In this document: positions 15,426 to 24,574 of the stretch, one piece after another | How the letters are laid out: each line of letters opens with the position of its first letter | How positions within the stretch are numbered: the first letter of the stretch is position 1 | Assembly (NCBI RefSeq): GCF_000392615.1 | Contig: NZ_KB933398.1 | Span: 2,070,691 to 2,134,690 of the forward strand | From: Lysinibacillus sphaericus OT4b.31 | GTDB taxonomy: Bacteria > Bacillota > Bacilli > Bacillales_A > Planococcaceae | DNA: 64,000 nucleotides | Direction of reading: 5' to 3' | The notes under the pieces: generated by a model | The model's input: only the letters and a program-made list of their open reading frames with translations | Told to the model about the DNA's origin: nothing | Database searches by the model: none | Program-made: the position numbers and the translations under genes

Positions 15426-16013
15426 ATGAAAACATTAATTATTTACACGTATCCCAATCATAAAAGCTTGAACTTCGCCTTTTTACAGGAGGTTATCAAA
15501 GGCTGTAACGAAAATCCGTACATAACCGAATTACAGGTCCTAGATTTATATGAAGAAAATTTTAATCCAATCTTAGAATTTAATGAACACAAGCGTCGCC
15601 GTGATATGTATCGTGATCCTAAGCTAGAAAAATATAGAGAACAACTTACGTGGGCCGACAAAATTGTCTTTGTGTATCCGATATGGTGGGGAAGACCCCC
15701 AGCAATGCTTCTGGGCTATATTGATCAATTATTTGCGGCCAATTTTGCTTACAGAGATAAGAAGGGACTATTACCAGAGGGGCTGCTAAAGGGAAAATCA
15801 GTCGTCTGCGTATCTACTATGAAGGGTCCTGCAAAATATCCGCTTTTATGGCTGAATAATGCCCATAAAGTTTTGATGAGAAAGGCTTTATTTAATTTCG
15901 TAGGGATTAAGAAAGTGAAGTTCTTTGAATTTGGCAATATGGAGAGTAAAAAAGGAGGTCAACACAAAAAATTAGAAAAAATCTATCAGTATTTTAGAAA
16001 AGTAGCTTCCTAG
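15426..16013 (+). CDS. NAD(P)H dehydrogenase (quinone), flavodoxin-like fold
   Basis: A 195-residue member of the NQO1/KefF/MdaB type. It opens with TLIIYTYPNHKSLNFAFL (flavin phosphate loop with S-x-N), and contains ADKIVFVYPIWWGRPPAMLLGYIDQLF, the classic active-site stretch. It would reduce quinones or electrophilic aromatics with two electrons using FMN or FAD. The ATG at 15426 follows GGAGG. Its promoter lies inside the putative MarR operator, matching electrophile-responsive pairs in Bacillus. Confidence 0.9.
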   Translation: MKTLIIYTYPNHKSLNFAFLQEVIKGCNENPYITELQVLDLYEENFNPILEFNEHKRRRDMYRDPKLEKYREQLTWADKIVFVYPIWWGRPPAMLLGYIDQLFAANFAYRDKKGLLPEGLLKGKSVVCVSTMKGPAKYPLLWLNNAHKVLMRKALFNFVGIKKVKFFEFGNMESKKGGQHKKLEKIYQYFRKVAS

Positions 16014-16025
16014 TAAGTGATGATA

Positions 16026-16065
16026 AAAGCAGACGATGCCAAAAGAATGTCGCAACGTCTGCTTT
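16026..16065. terminator. Bidirectional terminator
   Basis: AAAGCAGACG (16026-16035) pairs perfectly with CGTCTGCTTT (16056-16065) between the convergent quinone reductase and histidine kinase genes. Confidence 0.75.
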
Positions 16066-16070
16066 CATGT

Positions 16071-17132
16071 TCATTTTATACCTTCCAGGGGCAGTGTAAT
16101 AGTAAATGTTGTATGTTCGGCAAGCTTACTTTGAACCGTGATGTTACCGTGATGCATATCGAGTATTTTTTTTACAATGGATAATCCGAGGCCGCTGCCG
16201 CCATTTGTAGCAACCCGCGATTGATCTGCTTTATAAAAACGTTCAAAAATATGCTTTTGTTGTTCTTCGGTCAGTCCGATACCATTATCCGCAATCATAA
16301 CGGTCACAGTATTATTTTGAGAAGTCATTGAAATGTTAATCTGGCCATCATTCGGTGTGAATTTTATGCTATTGGTAAGCAAATTCATCCATACTTGATT
16401 CATCAAGTCCTCATCCGCCATAATCGATACGTTTTTCAATTGAATAGCCATGGTAATATTTTTGCCTAACCAACTGGGTTCAAGAGATAACACAACATTT
16501 CGGAGTTGCTTATCTAGCCGATAAAGCTTAGGTTCGAATGGGGGATGTTGAGATTCTAGTGACGTGAGCTTTAGTAAATTATCACTAATCTTCGATAACC
16601 GATGACTTTCCATTTCGATGATTTCTAAATAGTGATGCCGTTTGTCCTCCGATAAGTTCATGTTTTTCAATGCCTTGGCAAAGCCATTTATAGAGGTGAG
16701 GGGTGATTGAATTTCATGGGAAACATTCGAGATAAATTCTTGCCGCATTCGTTCTAATTCACCTAACTCTACAGCCATATTGTTAATACCACTAATGAGT
16801 TGGCCAAAATGATCATTATCCTCATCTGACTTGATATCTAATTGAACACTAAAATCCCCTTTGGCAATGCGCCCGATGGCATCGACAATAGTATCCCAAT
16901 AATTACGCTGTTTTTTTAACCCCAGTAAAAAAATGACGGCAGCTGAGCAGGCGAAGAGCACAAATACAGCAATTACGGTATTTAACTGCAGCCAAAATCC
17001 CTGAGGGTGTTTTCCGAACCAACTGTAGATCCAAGAAGTGATATGAAAGGCCATAAACGCAAATAATATATTGGCCAATAGAAAAACAGTCAGTACCATG
17101 ATCAGCTTGAGGACGAATTTCCAATATTTCAT
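16071..17132 (-). CDS. Sensor histidine kinase (OmpR-type partner)
   Basis: A 353-residue membrane kinase. Two predicted membrane spans (about residues 9-32 and 48-70) enclose only a short outside loop, then a HAMP linker, the phosphoacceptor helix FISNVSHEIQSPLTSINGF, and an ATPase domain with N box NLLTNSIKFTP, DNGIGL, and GSGLGLSIVKKI. The short extracellular part suggests sensing within the membrane or through the neighbouring transporter. Its start overlaps the response regulator stop by 4 bases. It is last in an operon exporter-regulator-kinase. Confidence 0.93.
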   Translation of the reverse strand: MKYWKFVLKLIMVLTVFLLANILFAFMAFHITSWIYSWFGKHPQGFWLQLNTVIAVFVLFACSAAVIFLLGLKKQRNYWDTIVDAIGRIAKGDFSVQLDIKSDEDNDHFGQLISGINNMAVELGELERMRQEFISNVSHEIQSPLTSINGFAKALKNMNLSEDKRHHYLEIIEMESHRLSKISDNLLKLTSLESQHPPFEPKLYRLDKQLRNVVLSLEPSWLGKNITMAIQLKNVSIMADEDLMNQVWMNLLTNSIKFTPNDGQINISMTSQNNTVTVMIADNGIGLTEEQQKHIFERFYKADQSRVATNGGSGLGLSIVKKILDMHHGNITVQSKLAEHTTFTITLPLEGIK

Positions 17133-17806
17133 GATTGCAGTTCCAATCGATAACCGAGTCCACGAATCGTCTGTATGGCGAATCCACTTGTTTCTTCGGG
17201 AAAGCGTTCGCGCAGTCTTTTGATGTGAACGTCCACTGTCCGTTCATCACCCTCATAGTCAAATCCCCAAATCTCTTCTATTAACTGGTCTCGGGAGAAT
17301 GTCTTCCCAGCATAACTTGCTAACGTAAATAAAAGGTCGAATTCCTTTAAGCGCAGTGTAATATGCTCGCCATCATACACGAGTTCGTACGTATTACGAT
17401 TCATTTTAACGTTGCCAATTTCCACAGTTTGCGATAAGGAAATATGATAGCGCTTTAGAATGGATTTTACGCGAACGATTAACTCAGCTGGTTCAAATGG
17501 CTTAACAAGATAATCATCTGAGCCGAGGTTGAATCCTTTTACTTTTTGAGCGGTTTCGCCCTTTGCTGTCAACATTAAGATGGGTAAGTCGTTGTTATCG
17601 TGCCGTATTTCCTTGCATAGCTCCCAGCCGTCCATATTCGGCATCATAATGTCCATAATAACCATATCCACTTTTTCCGTTTCAAGCTTGGACAGTGCGT
17701 CTACACCGTCCACAGCTTCTACTATTTCTAAGCCTTCATTTTGTAAAAATACTTTGACTAATTCTCTAATGTGATTATCATCATCCACAACTAATAGTTT
17801 TGTCAT
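17129..17806 (-). CDS. OmpR family response regulator
   Basis: A 225-residue regulator. The receiver domain has the acidic pair VVDDDNH, phosphoacceptor Asp in MVIMDIMMPNMDGW, and the conserved Lys in YLVKPFEP. The winged helix covers the C-terminal 95 residues (LRLKEFDLLFTLA, RTVDVHIKRLRERF, IQTIRGLGYRLE). It is cotranscribed with the kinase that overlaps it and lies 20 bases after the ABC exporter, so it likely controls that exporter. Confidence 0.95.
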   Translation of the reverse strand: MTKLLVVDDDNHIRELVKVFLQNEGLEIVEAVDGVDALSKLETEKVDMVIMDIMMPNMDGWELCKEIRHDNNDLPILMLTAKGETAQKVKGFNLGSDDYLVKPFEPAELIVRVKSILKRYHISLSQTVEIGNVKMNRNTYELVYDGEHITLRLKEFDLLFTLASYAGKTFSRDQLIEEIWGFDYEGDERTVDVHIKRLRERFPEETSGFAIQTIRGLGYRLELQS

Positions 17807-17826
17807 GATAACAAATCCCTTCGTCT

Positions 17827-19575
17827 TTACTCTTTTATACGTAATTGCTGTTTGGCAAACTCTCTGTACATGTCGTGTGTTTTAAATAACGATTCATGGG
17901 TGCCACTACCGGTAATATGTCCTTTCTCAACAAATAGTATTTGATCGGCATCTACTACGGTAGAAAGGCGGTGCGCAATGACAACAGTCGTTCTGCCTTG
18001 CATTAAATTATCCAATGCTTTTTGAACATAAATTTCTGACTTACTATCAAGACTAGAGGTTGCTTCATCTAACATTAAAATTTGCGGATCACGCAGTAAT
18101 GCGCGTGCTATGGCAATCCGTTGTCGTTGTCCACCGGATAGTTTAATGCCACGTTCGCCGACTTCTGTTTCATATTTATCGGGTAGTTCATCAATAAACT
18201 GATCGGCATAAGCCATTGTTATCACTTTCTGAAGTTCATCATCTGGAATGTCTCTGCCGATGCCATAGCAAATATTTTCGCGAATTGTTCCAGAAATCAG
18301 TGCACTTTCTTGTGCGACATAGCCAATCAGGCTTCTCCAAGAATGTAAGGAGAATGTTTCAATCGGTGTATCTCCAAGTGTAATGATTCCTTTAGTAGGG
18401 CGATAATATCGTTCTAATAGGGAGAAAGTCGTCGTCTTTCCTCCGCCACTAGGCCCAACAATAGCTGTTACTTTACCTGGCTCAATGGTGAAATTGATAG
18501 CAGATAATATGGCTTCCTCACCATAAGCAAAGTCTACATTTTTCACATGAATCGGGTCCTTGACTGTCGCTAATTGTTGCCCCTCATAAATATCTTCTTC
18601 TTCGTGTTCAAGTAAGGCACTGATGCGTTCTGTGGCACCCATCGCTTTTTGCAATTGTGTGAAGAACATTGTTAATTGCGTCATTGGCATGATGATTTGA
18701 ATTAAATATAAAATAAACGCTACCATGTCGCCAGCTGTGAGCTCACCAGAAGAAACACGCACACCACCATAGCCGATTATCGCAACGAGTACAGACATCA
18801 GTACAAAGGAAATTAACGGTGAAATCAGTGCATGGATTTTTGCTTCTTTTAAGCCAAAGTTAAATAAATTGGTAATGCCTTTTTTACCACGTTCGTATTC
18901 AATGGTTTCGGCATTAGAAGCCTTCACTAAGCGTGTTTCTGGCAATACTTGATTTAATACCGCTGTAAACTTCGCCGTTTCGTCTTGCATACCTTTTGAA
19001 ATCACAAACATGCGCTTCCCTAATAACATCAAAATAACCATTGCTACAGGAACAGCTATTAGCATGACTAATGTCATTTTCCAATCTAAAAATAATAGGA
19101 TAATCACGGAACCAACAATAGAAATAACACCTGTTAAACAGTTGGCAAGATGTTCAGTAATGAGCTCCTTAACCACTGCTGTATCATTCGTTACGCGACT
19201 CAACGTTTCACCTGTATCATTATTATCATAATAAGGGATTGGTAAGTGCAGTAACTTTCGCCATAACTGATCTCTCAATTTCGCAACAACTTGGTGACCA
19301 ACACGGTTTAAAAAATAGATAGAAAGTCCACTCGCGATGGCCTGTGTGATAAATGCGACACCTAATAAAATAATTTGCCAATAATTAAGGGACTCTAATG
19401 AAAAGCCATCCACCAGTTTTTTGGTGAATAATGGAACGATAAAGCCAACACCAGTAGTCGCTAAACTCATACATAAGGCAATGATTAAAAGCAGCTTGGG
19501 GGGTTCTGCTTGTTTTATAAGACGTATAAATCGTCGCCAATCTGTTGATTTAGCTTCCTTTTTTGTTTCTTTCAT
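17827..19575 (-). CDS. ABC exporter, half-transporter (BmrA-like)
   Basis: A 582-residue type IV half-transporter. Six membrane spans lie in residues 20-310, followed by an ATPase with Walker A GPSGGGKTT, Q loop YVAQES, signature LSGGQRQR, Walker B ILMLDEATSS, and H loop IAHRLST. Order and wording (GFSLESLNYWQIILLG, PIPYYDNNDTGETLSRVTND) resemble the multidrug exporter BmrA of B. subtilis. A homodimer would pump hydrophobic drugs or lipids. It is the first gene of the minus-strand operon with the two-component system, an arrangement that suggests antibiotic-induced expression. GAGGAGG precedes the ATG. Confidence 0.93.
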   Translation of the reverse strand: MKETKKEAKSTDWRRFIRLIKQAEPPKLLLIIALCMSLATTGVGFIVPLFTKKLVDGFSLESLNYWQIILLGVAFITQAIASGLSIYFLNRVGHQVVAKLRDQLWRKLLHLPIPYYDNNDTGETLSRVTNDTAVVKELITEHLANCLTGVISIVGSVIILLFLDWKMTLVMLIAVPVAMVILMLLGKRMFVISKGMQDETAKFTAVLNQVLPETRLVKASNAETIEYERGKKGITNLFNFGLKEAKIHALISPLISFVLMSVLVAIIGYGGVRVSSGELTAGDMVAFILYLIQIIMPMTQLTMFFTQLQKAMGATERISALLEHEEEDIYEGQQLATVKDPIHVKNVDFAYGEEAILSAINFTIEPGKVTAIVGPSGGGKTTTFSLLERYYRPTKGIITLGDTPIETFSLHSWRSLIGYVAQESALISGTIRENICYGIGRDIPDDELQKVITMAYADQFIDELPDKYETEVGERGIKLSGGQRQRIAIARALLRDPQILMLDEATSSLDSKSEIYVQKALDNLMQGRTTVVIAHRLSTVVDADQILFVEKGHITGSGTHESLFKTHDMYREFAKQQLRIKE

Positions 19576-19671
19576 GATTCAAAATCCTCCTCGGTTTTCC
19601 TAAAGCAAACGTTTAGTACTGCTATGTTCATTACTATAACACTTGATTATGAACTGAATATGAAATGAAAA

Positions 19672-19890
19672 AGGAAAAAGCCACTCGCTTTCCGTGGGGG
19701 GCAGCTAGCTCGGTCCGCCACAGGAATCTCACAACTTTTCCCTCTCGATACGCAAATCAGGGGTATGTGGTGCAATTATGGTGAAAAACTTACAGAAAAA
19801 TAGACTAACTCGCATTTGAACAAAAAATCAAAAGGTTTCGGAAATGTCCAGCATTCCCGAAACCTTTTGTCTTCAATCTGAGGCAAAACT
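19672..19890 (+). repeat. Dispersed intergenic repeat family B, copy 2
   Basis: No gene lies between the exporter and the next small genes. The stretch matches 8225-8532 in the same direction but lacks part of its middle. CACTCGCTTTCCGTGG opens it, and AATCAAAAGGTTTCGG with CCGAAACCTTTTGTCTT closes it as a long hairpin around a TGTCCAGCAT loop. Confidence 0.55.
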
Positions 19891-19937
19891 AAATAATAAT
19901 TTTTGCCTTTCATGTTGTAAATAATTGATACTAATTG

Positions 19938-20231
19938 TTAATAGCCATCATCAAGTAAAAATCCTAGTACGCCAAAGCCGACTATTAAGACTATGTATAA
20001 AGCAATCGCAATCAGCGCCCAAACTAAAGCTGATTTCGCCGCTTTAGGCTTATTGTCCTTCCATAAAAAATACATAATAAACCCTATAAGTGGGGTACAA
20101 CAAACGGAAAGGATGTTAATCGCAACATTGGCTTCGTCAACTTCTGGTTGTGTTTTATGTACACGAACACCACATTTTGGACAAATTTCTGCTTGTACTG
20201 CAATTTCCTCACCACAGTGTGGACAAAACAT
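19938..20231 (-). CDS. Zinc-ribbon small membrane protein
   Basis: A 97-residue protein. An N-terminal zinc ribbon CPHCGE-(N)-CPKCGV (residues 3-21) is followed by two membrane spans (about 36-55 and 66-92). DUF4870-like features are present (KAAKSALVWALIAIALY). The function is unknown. ATTCCTCC-complement GGAGG precedes the ATG. It is third in a row with two other small membrane genes read in the same direction, probably one operon. Confidence 0.75.
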   Translation of the reverse strand: MFCPHCGEEIAVQAEICPKCGVRVHKTQPEVDEANVAINILSVCCTPLIGFIMYFLWKDNKPKAAKSALVWALIAIALYIVLIVGFGVLGFLLDDGY

Positions 20232-20252
20232 AATTATTCCTCCTAAAGATAA

Positions 20253-20666
20253 TTAAAAAAACTGCCATTTTCCTACTAGTTTTCCCTCGTAGTGCTTTTT
20301 CCCGACTAAATAAGCATCAATTATTATTAGTAAACCAACGATAACGAGTCCAATTCCAAATGGAATAAAAACTGAAAGTGCAAAAATAATCAAAAGAAGA
20401 AATCCTTTTCCTACTTGCTTATTAATGATTTGACCAACCCCAGGTATTAATAATGTAAGTAATGTAGGAATCATGGGATGAAAGTTCTCTGTAGATTTTC
20501 TGGTATTTTTTAAAATAATTCCACATGTAGTACACATTTCTTGAATAGCATTAGTGTCACTACCACAGTTATGACAGTGATTATGTACTGTGAAATTTCG
20601 AACACCACATGTTGGACAAATTTCTAATTGGTCTGATAGAGTAGCTGCACAGTATGTACAATACAT
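20253..20666 (-). CDS. Double zinc-ribbon membrane protein
   Basis: A 137-residue protein with two CxxC pairs at each of two ribbons (CTYCAA...CPTCGV and CHNCGS...CTTCGI) in the first 55 residues. A hydrophobic, glycine-containing C-terminal half follows with two spans (PGVGQIINKQVGKGFLLLIIFAL, GIGLVIVGLLIIIDAYLVGK). The second part resembles the TM2-like/ DUF5683 topology. The role is unknown. It lies 21 bases upstream of the single zinc-ribbon gene. Confidence 0.72.
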   Translation of the reverse strand: MYCTYCAATLSDQLEICPTCGVRNFTVHNHCHNCGSDTNAIQEMCTTCGIILKNTRKSTENFHPMIPTLLTLLIPGVGQIINKQVGKGFLLLIIFALSVFIPFGIGLVIVGLLIIIDAYLVGKKHYEGKLVGKWQFF

Positions 20667-20678
20667 TTTGATTGCTCC

Positions 20679-21056
20679 TTAACTAAAAAATAATGAACCT
20701 ATATATTTTCCTATGTTGTAAAAATAAATTGTTAGATCCCAAAATAATAGAACGCCATGTATAAAGATATATACGATGCCTATACCACCGAGTATACCTG
20801 TCAAAAGACGCCGAAGATTATTGCTAATCCACTTTCTAAATAATTGTCCTGTCCCATCAATAATCATTGGAATTGTTAAGATAAGGGCATATACAAAAGG
20901 GGGAAGGGAGTAGAAACCTACGATGAAAATGCCAATGATATATCCTACATAAATTCCCGTACAGCGAGCACAGATAGGAAATTGAACCCCTTTATAAAAA
21001 AAGGAGCGACTAGGAATCCTATGGCAAAAGAACAGATATTGAAAATTTTGTTTCAT
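20679..21056 (-). CDS. DUF2085 family membrane protein
   Basis: About 125 residues. The family signature is clear: FFCHRIPSRSFFYKGVQFP followed by CARCTGIYVGY, then three hydrophobic spans with PMIIDGTGQL. DUF2085 proteins are small membrane proteins of unknown function with conserved Cys/His that may bind a metal. The start at 21056 is preferred since AGGTGAT lies just upstream; the frame stays open to 21143 with no site. It is the first of three small genes in the same direction. Confidence 0.8.
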   Translation of the reverse strand: MKQNFQYLFFCHRIPSRSFFYKGVQFPICARCTGIYVGYIIGIFIVGFYSLPPFVYALILTIPMIIDGTGQLFRKWISNNLRRLLTGILGGIGIVYIFIHGVLLFWDLTIYFYNIGKYIGSLFFS

Positions 21057-21411
21057 GCAATCACCTAATTTAATCAATTTATTCAACAAAAGGAAACAAA
21101 ATATATAATATACCAAAAAAAGAACAAATGGTAGTATTTTCAATGAAGAAGAGGTATTTATATGTATATATTGTTTAGGTAATAGAGATTTATACTTATA
21201 AAAAGTACTTGTATAGAATGAGTAAATGATATTTTATTGATAGGTTAGATATATTTATTACATTTAATGAAATTAAGGTTCTTATTTTGGAGCGTTTCAT
21301 ATAAAGCCATTTACTAATAAACCTAAATATTTTTGATAGCATCCTTTTATTAGCTTATTTAGCAAAAATCGTGAGTAGTCATCAGCAAATGAGCCACTGA
21401 ATTGATGATGA
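21057..21411. other. AT-rich intergenic region, nothing recognised
   Basis: About 350 bases of strongly AT-rich sequence ahead of the minus-strand DUF2085 gene. It must hold that operon's promoter, but no box is convincing. Confidence 0.45.
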
Positions 21412-21654
21412 GTGTTGCGGAATTATTTCTTCATGGCATCAGGCAGCCAATTACATAGAATCACCATTTGCCGAGTTCTTATTAACAACCCTGTGATTCT
21501 CTTTGGCGATGAGCTAACCGGTGCTTTAAATACAAAAGCAACAATTGACGTGATGAATATTTTAACAGATATCAATCAGTTAGGAACGACCATTATGCTG
21601 GTGACACAGGCTGCAAAGTTACTGTTAAAACAGAGGGTAGCCTTATGGCATTAA
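21412..21654 (+). pseudogene. Remnant of an ABC transporter ATP-binding protein
   Basis: About 80 codons resemble the region from signature motif to H loop of a lipoprotein/bacitracin-type ABC ATPase. RITICRVLINNPVILFGDELTGALNTK corresponds to the usual RVAIARAL-N-P-ILADEPTGALDTK, and GTTIMLVTQ to GTTIMMVTH. The Walker B Asp-Glu is kept, but the P-loop half is missing, the signature is scrambled, and the H-loop His is Gln. No start site is present. It is a decayed fragment without its permease. Confidence 0.75.
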
Positions 21655-21665
21655 GCACATCAAAA

Positions 21666-21722
21666 AACCACCTTATATAGTAGTAGTGAAAGTATTCTAC
21701 ACTAAATAAAGGTGGTTGTTAT
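21666..21722 (-). terminator. Inverted repeat, probable terminator of the multicopper oxidase gene
   Basis: AACCACCTTAT pairs with ATAAAGGTGGTT around a 30-base loop that has its own weak stem. It lies 35 bases past the stop of the minus-strand oxidase. AAAAAA on the plus strand reads as a T run for the minus strand. Confidence 0.6.
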
Positions 21723-21756
21723 TTGTTTGTAATGAAAAAAATCGTATTTTCTGTTA

Positions 21757-23625
21757 TTAACGTCGTCTTCTGCGCCTTCTATTGGGCCTCGGACGAGGAC
21801 GGTGCCTGTTGGACGGGAACATCGGTTGGGTTAGAGGACGAACCTGATCATCTTCTTGAGCATCCGTATCTTGCACGTCATCTTCATGTAGGACATCATC
21901 GTCTTGCATTGCAGAATGCTCTTCAGCAGAGTGTTGTGTTTGTTTGGTTGAGGACGCGATGTTGTGCGTATTATTTAATAGTGGGGTTGTTTGCTGGGGG
22001 GTGTTTGTGACAGTAGTCGTGCTTTGATGTTGTTCCGAAGTATGCTGTGTTTCGGCATGGGGCTGTTGAACAGAGTGAACATCTTTCATGACAAGTATTG
22101 GACGCATCATATCGTGATCTTCGTGCTCAAGGAAATGGCAATGCCACATGTAATTCCCGATATGATCTTTCCAGTGCATAATAATTTTTGTAACTTTGCC
22201 GGCGTCAGCCTTGACGGTATCTTTCCATCCTTGCTCATAGTCATGAGGCTCTTCGGGTGGCCCTGTAAATTCGAGTTTACCCTCGTTTTGATAGAGTTCA
22301 ACATCAAATGGTCGTCGTTCTAGAATTTTAAATTGAATTAGATGAATATGGATTGGGTGGATGAAGGGCGTGGTATTAATAAAATTCCATACTTCTATAC
22401 TGTCCAGAGCCGGTTTTTCAGTTGCTGGGTCGTGGAACATTCGATCGTTTAATAGTAACATCGGTCTGCCAAAATCATCTGTAGAAGCGCTAAGTGGCAG
22501 ATTGCGCTCGATATGCGCATGATGAGGGTGCAAATCCATTGATACAGCGAGCCTCTCTGGTATATCACTGGTATCCTCACATTGCAGTGGTCGATTAACT
22601 TTAAATTGCATAATCATGTTAGTATGCTCATCAATAAAATCAGTATCGGCATTCAGTAACGTAATTTCCTGACCTGCACAATCTGAAAAATCAATGACGA
22701 CATCTGTTCTTTCAGCAGGCAATAACGCAACGGATTGAATTTCACGAGGGGCTGTTAAAAAGCCGCCATCCGTACCTAGTTGAATCATCGGTTGGTCATT
22801 TGAAAGACTGACGACATAGCCTCTTCTATTGGAGCCATTTAGTAAACGGAATCTGTATTTTCGAGGCTCGACATTTAAGTAAGGCCATACCTTGCCATTG
22901 ACAACGATGGTATTACCGACAAATCCTGGTGTAATGGAAGGGTGAACGGGCACAGGGAATGACGGCGCATCGGGATAGAAGAGCGAGCCATCCTGATTAA
23001 AGGATTTATCCTGTATCAATAGCGGGATTTCATAATCCCCACATGGTAAGTTTGAGCGTTCTTCAATAGTATCTCGAAGCAAGTAGAAACCGGCAAGACC
23101 AGCGTAAACGTTTAATCGTGTTAAAGCCATTGCGTGGTCGTGATACCACAATGTCGTTCCGGGTTGATGATTGGTATATTCATGGATTTCTTTATTGAAT
23201 TTCGGTCCTGTGTGTATAAAATCTTTCGTGTACCATGCTTCGGGGTGCCCATCGCTTTCCCAATCTACATTTGCCCCGTGGAGATGCGTAACGGTTCTTA
23301 CCTCCTGTGAGTCATTTGCGGCGTGAAGGGTGAAGTCCACCGGTAAAAAGTGTTTGTATGGCAGTTGGTTTTTATATTTGACGTATATGGTTTTATCTTT
23401 TGAAGCTTCGATGGTTGGTCCCGGATAGAGCCCATTGTATCCCCAAATAGTTGACAGTGGAAAACGCTTATGGAAACGATGCTCGGCTTCCATCATCTGT
23501 AATTCATAATATTCTCTTCTCGGTTGGCCACTACAGTATTTCGGCTTTGCGGTAACTGGCTTCGGTAGTTCATCTACAAATTTAGGAATAGTAGCTGGAT
23601 CAGAAGGATTCACTTTTTTGTACAA
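21757..23625 (-). CDS. CotA-like multicopper oxidase (spore coat laccase/bilirubin oxidase type) with long charged tail
   Basis: A 622-residue multicopper oxidase; CotA of B. subtilis is about 513. The copper ligands are complete: HLHG near residue 115, WYHDH near 158, HPIHIH in the C-terminal third, and WHCHFLEHEDHDMM. The first half matches CotA (KYCSGQPRREYYELQMMEAEHRFHKR-like start, LWYHDHAMALTRLNVYAGL). After about residue 510 comes an added tail of about 105 residues: His/Gln/Thr-rich, then an acidic stretch with DDDVLHEDDVQDTD, then an Arg/Pro end of eight arginines after one Asn. The tail could anchor the enzyme in the coat. The TTG start follows GTGATGA. Confidence 0.88.
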   Translation of the reverse strand: MYKKVNPSDPATIPKFVDELPKPVTAKPKYCSGQPRREYYELQMMEAEHRFHKRFPLSTIWGYNGLYPGPTIEASKDKTIYVKYKNQLPYKHFLPVDFTLHAANDSQEVRTVTHLHGANVDWESDGHPEAWYTKDFIHTGPKFNKEIHEYTNHQPGTTLWYHDHAMALTRLNVYAGLAGFYLLRDTIEERSNLPCGDYEIPLLIQDKSFNQDGSLFYPDAPSFPVPVHPSITPGFVGNTIVVNGKVWPYLNVEPRKYRFRLLNGSNRRGYVVSLSNDQPMIQLGTDGGFLTAPREIQSVALLPAERTDVVIDFSDCAGQEITLLNADTDFIDEHTNMIMQFKVNRPLQCEDTSDIPERLAVSMDLHPHHAHIERNLPLSASTDDFGRPMLLLNDRMFHDPATEKPALDSIEVWNFINTTPFIHPIHIHLIQFKILERRPFDVELYQNEGKLEFTGPPEEPHDYEQGWKDTVKADAGKVTKIIMHWKDHIGNYMWHCHFLEHEDHDMMRPILVMKDVHSVQQPHAETQHTSEQHQSTTTVTNTPQQTTPLLNNTHNIASSTKQTQHSAEEHSAMQDDDVLHEDDVQDTDAQEDDQVRPLTQPMFPSNRHRPRPRPNRRRRRRR

Positions 23626-24079
23626 ATCATCACGTCCCTTAAGTTTTTACATAAAAAATACGCAAGCTACTACAGTATATGGGTGAAAATAATAAGAAAC
23701 TAGGACAATAATGGAAGTAATTGTGCTACGATATAAAAAAATCGAAGTGCAAAAATTCTTGAAAATAGCGTAGGGAACTATTTATCTAGTTGAAACGTTT
23801 CTTTCGTACTAAAGAAGGGGTGTGCAATAAACAAATAATTTTTCATATATCGGCAAGATGAGAACATAGTGTCTTTTCATGTGGGAAATCAGATTGAGGA
23901 GGCAATTTTTTTGCATGTACAAAGCTTTGATGCCCTACACACTAATGTATTTCAGTACATATAGCGGAAACTGTGCCGTGCTATTATGGTGACTGCTCAT
24001 GAAATTCCTATTACAAATGCGGCATGCGCGGAAAAATAGTGATGCTCCTGGTATCGTCACCTAGCTGTTTGTTAAATGG
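23626..24079. other. Intergenic region with decayed sequence
   Basis: About 450 bases upstream of the oxidase. It should hold the oxidase promoter (a mother-cell promoter would be expected from CotA), but no clear boxes were found. From about 23880 rightward there are short open pieces interrupted by stops that may be the N-terminal half of the decayed pxpA gene that follows. Confidence 0.4.
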
Positions 24080-24403
24080 CAGCTAAAAAAGGCTACCGCG
24101 AAGGCAATTGCACGTGCGATGAGGGACGTGGATGAGCGTTTTCTTTCGGGCAGTGTTTAGACACGATTTGGAGAGGCAACGAGTTTACAAGTGGCATATG
24201 AAGCGGTTATTGATCGTACCTATACGGTAACAGGTTCTTTAACACCATGGCGAAAATGAAATTCAGCTTTAATGATTACTTTGCACAAGGAGCTTGCCAG
24301 TACGAGCGAACTAGTACCCTTACAGGCAGATACACTTTGCTTGCATAGTGATAACCAGCGCCTTATCCATAACGAGTTAAACGAGCAGGAAATCGAAATT
24401 TGA
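24080..24403 (+). pseudogene. Remnant of 5-oxoprolinase subunit A (PxpA, LamB/YcsF family)
   Basis: Several frames read in order resemble the C-terminal half of PxpA. AKAIARAMRDVDER comes first, then LQVAYEAVIDRTYTVTGSLTP (family ASEVFADRTY-DGTLTPR), then LVPLQADTLCLHSDNQ (family IPIQADTICVHGDN) ending EQEIEI and a TGA at 24401-24403. Stops and frameshifts separate the pieces. There are no pxpB/pxpC partners nearby. Inactive. Confidence 0.65.
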
Positions 24404-24574
24404 GCTATAACTAAGTCGTAATATGGTAAAGTTTTAGCGGTAATTTATGGGAAGTTTTAGAAAAGAAGGACGAGGCTAGGGGTCTTGGCTTATAATTGAC
24501 ATATAGTTTATCTGCTACGCTGAGGTGTGTATCGAATCTAAAGTAAATTCCGGGCATAGAGAAGTGGTGATTAG

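Noticed and set aside
21723..22323. Plus-strand open frames opposite the multicopper oxidase tail
   Set aside because: They are antisense to the charged tail and the copper-binding end; no homology or start site.
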